Assembly (NCBI GenBank): GCA_045598945.1
Contig: JAZRVD010000118.1
Coordinates: 1-8,576, forward strand
Source of the DNA: Colimorpha sp045598945
Lineage (GTDB): Bacteria > Bacteroidota > Bacteroidia > Bacteroidales > P3
Direction: 5' to 3'
DNA length: 8,576 nt
The notes beneath the pieces are model-generated. The model was not told where the DNA came from. It did no database searches and saw only the letters and a program-made list of their open reading frames with translations. The position numbers and the translations under genes were made by a program. This document shows, piece by piece, positions 6,706-8,576 of the stretch. Every line of letters starts with the position of its first letter. Position 1 is the stretch's first letter.

Positions 6706-7829
6706 TTTAACACTTCTAATATAACTTGAGACATATTTGACCAAGCATATTTTTGTTTTTCTTGACGTACACCTTGTACAAGAGTATCTTCATCTCCATC
6801 CGTGTAGAAACGGGCAATAGCATCAGCTATAGATTGGACGTCAGGCTCAACAACATAGCCCACCTTGCCATCAGGCACAATCTCTGGAAGGCCGCCCACA
6901 TTTGTTACCAACATAGGTTTTTCGAAATGAAACGCTATCTGAGTAACACCGCTCTGCGTAGCACTCTTATACGGTTGTGCAACCAAGTCAGCAGCACAAA
7001 AGAAAAGATTTACATCAGAATCCGGAATGTACACATTATGTAAGACAACAGCATCACTAATATTGAGCGAATTAATACGATTCATATATGATTGTGAGTC
7101 ACCATAAAATTCACCAGCCACAAGCAATTTCACTCCCATATTTTGAAGACGACTATCGCTAATAGCATCTATCAACAAATCAAATCCCTTATATTCACGA
7201 ATAAAACCAAAAAATAGAACATACTTTCCATCTATATCCAGTCCTAACCTACGACGTGCGTCCTCTTTTGTAATAATATTGCCGTAATGGTCATAAATAG
7301 GATGTGGAGACCAACACTTTGGTTTGTTAAACTTGTCAATTTTGTCAATATCCTTTACTACCGATTTAGACAAAGCGACAAATCCATCCATAGCACTAAC
7401 AAAATAATTGGGCAGAAACTTATCAAGAACATTAGGGTCATGAGGCATCATATTGTGCATAAGTCCAATACAACGTATGTTCTTTTTACATTTTATTCGT
7501 CGTGCAATAGTACCAAAACATGGGGCCATAAAAGACATCCAATAAGCAAAAATCACCAAATCAGGGTTTTGATTCGAAATCATTCTACCTATAGACAACC
7601 AATTAAAAGGATTACACGAATTAACACAACGTTTTATGTTTAATTGTAAAGGAGCATGGCTATTTGTATACTGTGTCTTGCCAGGAAAAAGAAAAGACGG
7701 GTATTGCAAAGTAAAAGTATACATACTAACATTATGACCTTCGTTTTGAAGTTGAATGGCCAATCTTTCATTAAATGCCGCCAATCCTCCGCGGTAAGGA
7801 TATGCTGTCCCTATTATTATAATATTCAT
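6702..7829 (-). CDS. GT-B fold glycosyltransferase (GT4/group 1), surface glycan synthesis
   Basis: A 375-residue retaining-type glycosyltransferase starting at ATG 7829 with MNIIIIGTAYPYRGGLAAF, the usual N-terminus of this Bacteroidetes subgroup (nucleotide-binding strand plus Gly-rich loop, residues 1-20). The C-terminal GT-1 domain starts near residue 200 (KYVLFFGFIREYKGFDLLI, 202-220) and carries the donor-binding segment QPYKSATQSGVTQIAF (285-300) and VTNVGGLPEIV (308-318). The usual E-x7-E pair is replaced here, apparently a trait of the subgroup. No signal or membrane segment is seen, so it acts on the cytoplasmic side. It is the first gene of the operon and its stop overlaps the hddA start, so it may transfer heptose, but donor and acceptor cannot be read from sequence. 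An upstream in-frame ATG at 7886 lies inside the preceding terminator hairpin and is rejected. Confidence 0.9.
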   Translation of the reverse strand: MNIIIIGTAYPYRGGLAAFNERLAIQLQNEGHNVSMYTFTLQYPSFLFPGKTQYTNSHAPLQLNIKRCVNSCNPFNWLSIGRMISNQNPDLVIFAYWMSFMAPCFGTIARRIKCKKNIRCIGLMHNMMPHDPNVLDKFLPNYFVSAMDGFVALSKSVVKDIDKIDKFNKPKCWSPHPIYDHYGNIITKEDARRRLGLDIDGKYVLFFGFIREYKGFDLLIDAISDSRLQNMGVKLLVAGEFYGDSQSYMNRINSLNISDAVVLHNVYIPDSDVNLFFCAADLVAQPYKSATQSGVTQIAFHFEKPMLVTNVGGLPEIVPDGKVGYVVEPDVQSIADAIARFYTDGDEDTLVQGVRQEKQKYAWSNMSQVILEVLK

Positions 7830-7845
7830 TATTTTAACGTAATAA

Positions 7846-7893
7846 CAAAAAAATAAAAAATCAAAACAAGCCGCCGTGCGTGGCACGGCGGCT
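7846..7893 (-). terminator. Strong intrinsic terminator of the right-edge gene
   Basis: AGCCGCCGTGC (7869-7879) and GCACGGCGGCT (7883-7893) form a perfect 11-bp G/C-rich stem with a 3-nt loop. On the minus strand a T-rich tail follows (TGTTTTGATTTTTT and a further T7). It lies 23 nt after the stop at 7917 and should end that transcript. Only 39 nt remain between the stem and the start of the glycosyltransferase gene, and no good TTTG/TAnnTTTG promoter is seen in them. Confidence 0.92.
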
Positions 7894-7916
7894 CGATAAC
7901 CACCAGATTGATGAGA

Positions 7917-8576
7917 TTATTGAATGTCTCTACTATCGAGAGGAGCAGAGAGAAGACCTGTAAAGTTGTCCTTGGCATCAAACTCCATACGCGTATACTT
8001 CTTGGTCTTGCCTTGTTTCTGGCTGACTACGACGTATGTATAAGGCTTGGGCTTCTTGCCAGTCTTAGGGTCTTTCATACTCTTGCCCGGGTTGTAGACA
8101 ACCATCTTTTCTATGATGACCTTCTCGCCCTTATACTTTTCTTCGAGGAACTTGATAGCGCCTTTCTTATAACGATCTCTTGTCAGCGTCTTTCCAATCC
8201 ACTCGTTGACGCCTGTCTCCATATTGTAGACAATCTCGAATTCGTCCTTAGCAGCATTTGAGTAATATGCGACGATATATGCACCATGCTGACGAGTTAC
8301 CCATTCCGGTCCCTTCTTTGCTTTCTTGGCATGGTTTTTGTCAAAATCGGCCATAATAGTTGCTGTAGGCTCTATTGACTTAGCCACAGGTTCATCGACC
8401 TCAGGCAAGGGACGTTTGCCACGACGGCGCGTATTACGGCCATCATCGGACTCTGGGTTGTTGAGTGTATAATACTCTCTCTTCACAGCCTCTGGATCCG
8501 GAGCATTGCTTTTCATAAGTTTTCCACGAGTGTCGAAAATCATCTCGCAGTCAGCGGCATCGATAGCGTCTCTTGC
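7917..8576 (-). CDS. Probable tandem PepSY-like domain protein, C-terminal part (5' end outside window)
   Basis: The frame is open to the right edge, giving 219 visible residues and a TAA stop at 7917. An in-frame ATG at 8543 exists, but the eleven codons before it are open and continuous with the domain, so the true start is probably outside. I do not firmly recognise the family. What can be seen: CEMIFDTRGKLMK at the start of the visible part and YTRMEFDAKDNFTGLL near the end look like the same closing strand (FD-x-x-G-x-L), and the stretch between has W-x-x-x-HGAY, a repeated Tyr/Phe strand, EW-GKT and a helix before YKGEKVIIEKMVVY. This is the pattern of the PepSY-like putative beta-lactamase-inhibitor domains common in Bacteroidales, as two copies joined by a charged linker (NTRRRGKRPLPEVDEPV). 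Such proteins are usually exported, but the N-terminus is not visible. It is closed by a strong terminator and appears separate from the heptose operon. Confidence 0.6.
   Translation of the reverse strand, partial: ARDAIDAADCEMIFDTRGKLMKSNAPDPEAVKREYYTLNNPESDDGRNTRRRGKRPLPEVDEPVAKSIEPTATIMADFDKNHAKKAKKGPEWVTRQHGAYIVAYYSNAAKDEFEIVYNMETGVNEWIGKTLTRDRYKKGAIKFLEEKYKGEKVIIEKMVVYNPGKSMKDPKTGKKPKPYTYVVVSQKQGKTKKYTRMEFDAKDNFTGLLSAPLDSRDIQ

Noticed and set aside
6706..6744. Upstream start (ATG 6744) for hddA
   Set aside because: It would overlap the glycosyltransferase coding end by 43 nt, while ATG 6705 gives the family N-terminus and a classic ATGA junction.
7830..7886. Upstream start (ATG 7886) for the glycosyltransferase
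   Set aside because: The extra 19 codons run through the G/C-rich terminator hairpin and its T-tail, and the family N-terminus begins at ATG 7829.
7908..8261. 117-codon plus-strand open frame opposite the right-edge gene
   Set aside because: It is antisense to a longer frame with a protein-like composition and its own terminator, and it shows no known motif.
1..8576. CRISPR arrays, insertion sequences, tRNA or rRNA genes, phage or defence genes
   Set aside because: I saw no regularly spaced repeats, transposase motifs, terminal inverted repeats with target duplications, tRNA cloverleaf or rRNA-like sequence.

Overview
The window looks like a chromosome segment of a member of the Bacteroidales (phylum Bacteroidota). 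The evidence is an outer-membrane TonB receptor paired with a BtuG/DUF5074-type surface lipoprotein, a promoter of the Bacteroides type (TTTG / TAnnTTTG), a Bacteroidetes-style acidic lipoprotein export signal, mostly A/T-rich leaders without Shine-Dalgarno sites, and gene families common in that order. The genus cannot be told from this sequence.

Left edge, + strand (1-745): the C-terminal part of a uracil-DNA-glycosylase-superfamily protein, then 12 nt later a complete MmcQ/YjbR-family gene. These two converge with a minus-strand transcription unit. A 9-bp hairpin at 736-759 covers the end of the YjbR gene and, read on the minus strand, ends in a T-run, so it probably terminates the incoming cobamide-uptake transcript.

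Middle, - strand (4260 down to 866): a vitamin B12 uptake unit. It has a Bacteroides-type promoter, a complete cobalamin riboswitch with an 8-bp perfect P1 helix, a BtuB-like TonB-dependent receptor and, 11 nt later, a BtuG-like surface lipoprotein with beta-propeller repeats. Together they would capture cobamides at the cell surface, pass them through the outer membrane, and be switched off when intracellular cobalamin is sufficient.

Right middle, - strand (7829 down to 4372): a compact four-gene operon made of a GT-B glycosyltransferase, hddA (heptose-7-phosphate kinase), gmhA (sedoheptulose-7-phosphate isomerase) and hddC (heptose-1-phosphate guanylyltransferase). The last three are three of the four enzymes that make GDP-D-glycero-alpha-D-manno-heptose. 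The bisphosphate phosphatase GmhB is not in the window. The glycosyltransferase suggests that the heptose goes into a surface polysaccharide, glycoprotein or lipopolysaccharide.

Right edge, - strand (8576 down to 7917): the C-terminal part of a protein that looks like tandem PepSY-like domains, closed by a strong intrinsic terminator (11-bp stem, 3-nt loop, T-rich tail) just before the heptose operon.

Nothing here requires a new type of system. The points most worth checking are the compact riboswitch/start-codon arrangement of the receptor gene, the heptose operon without gmhB, and the unassigned protein at the right edge.
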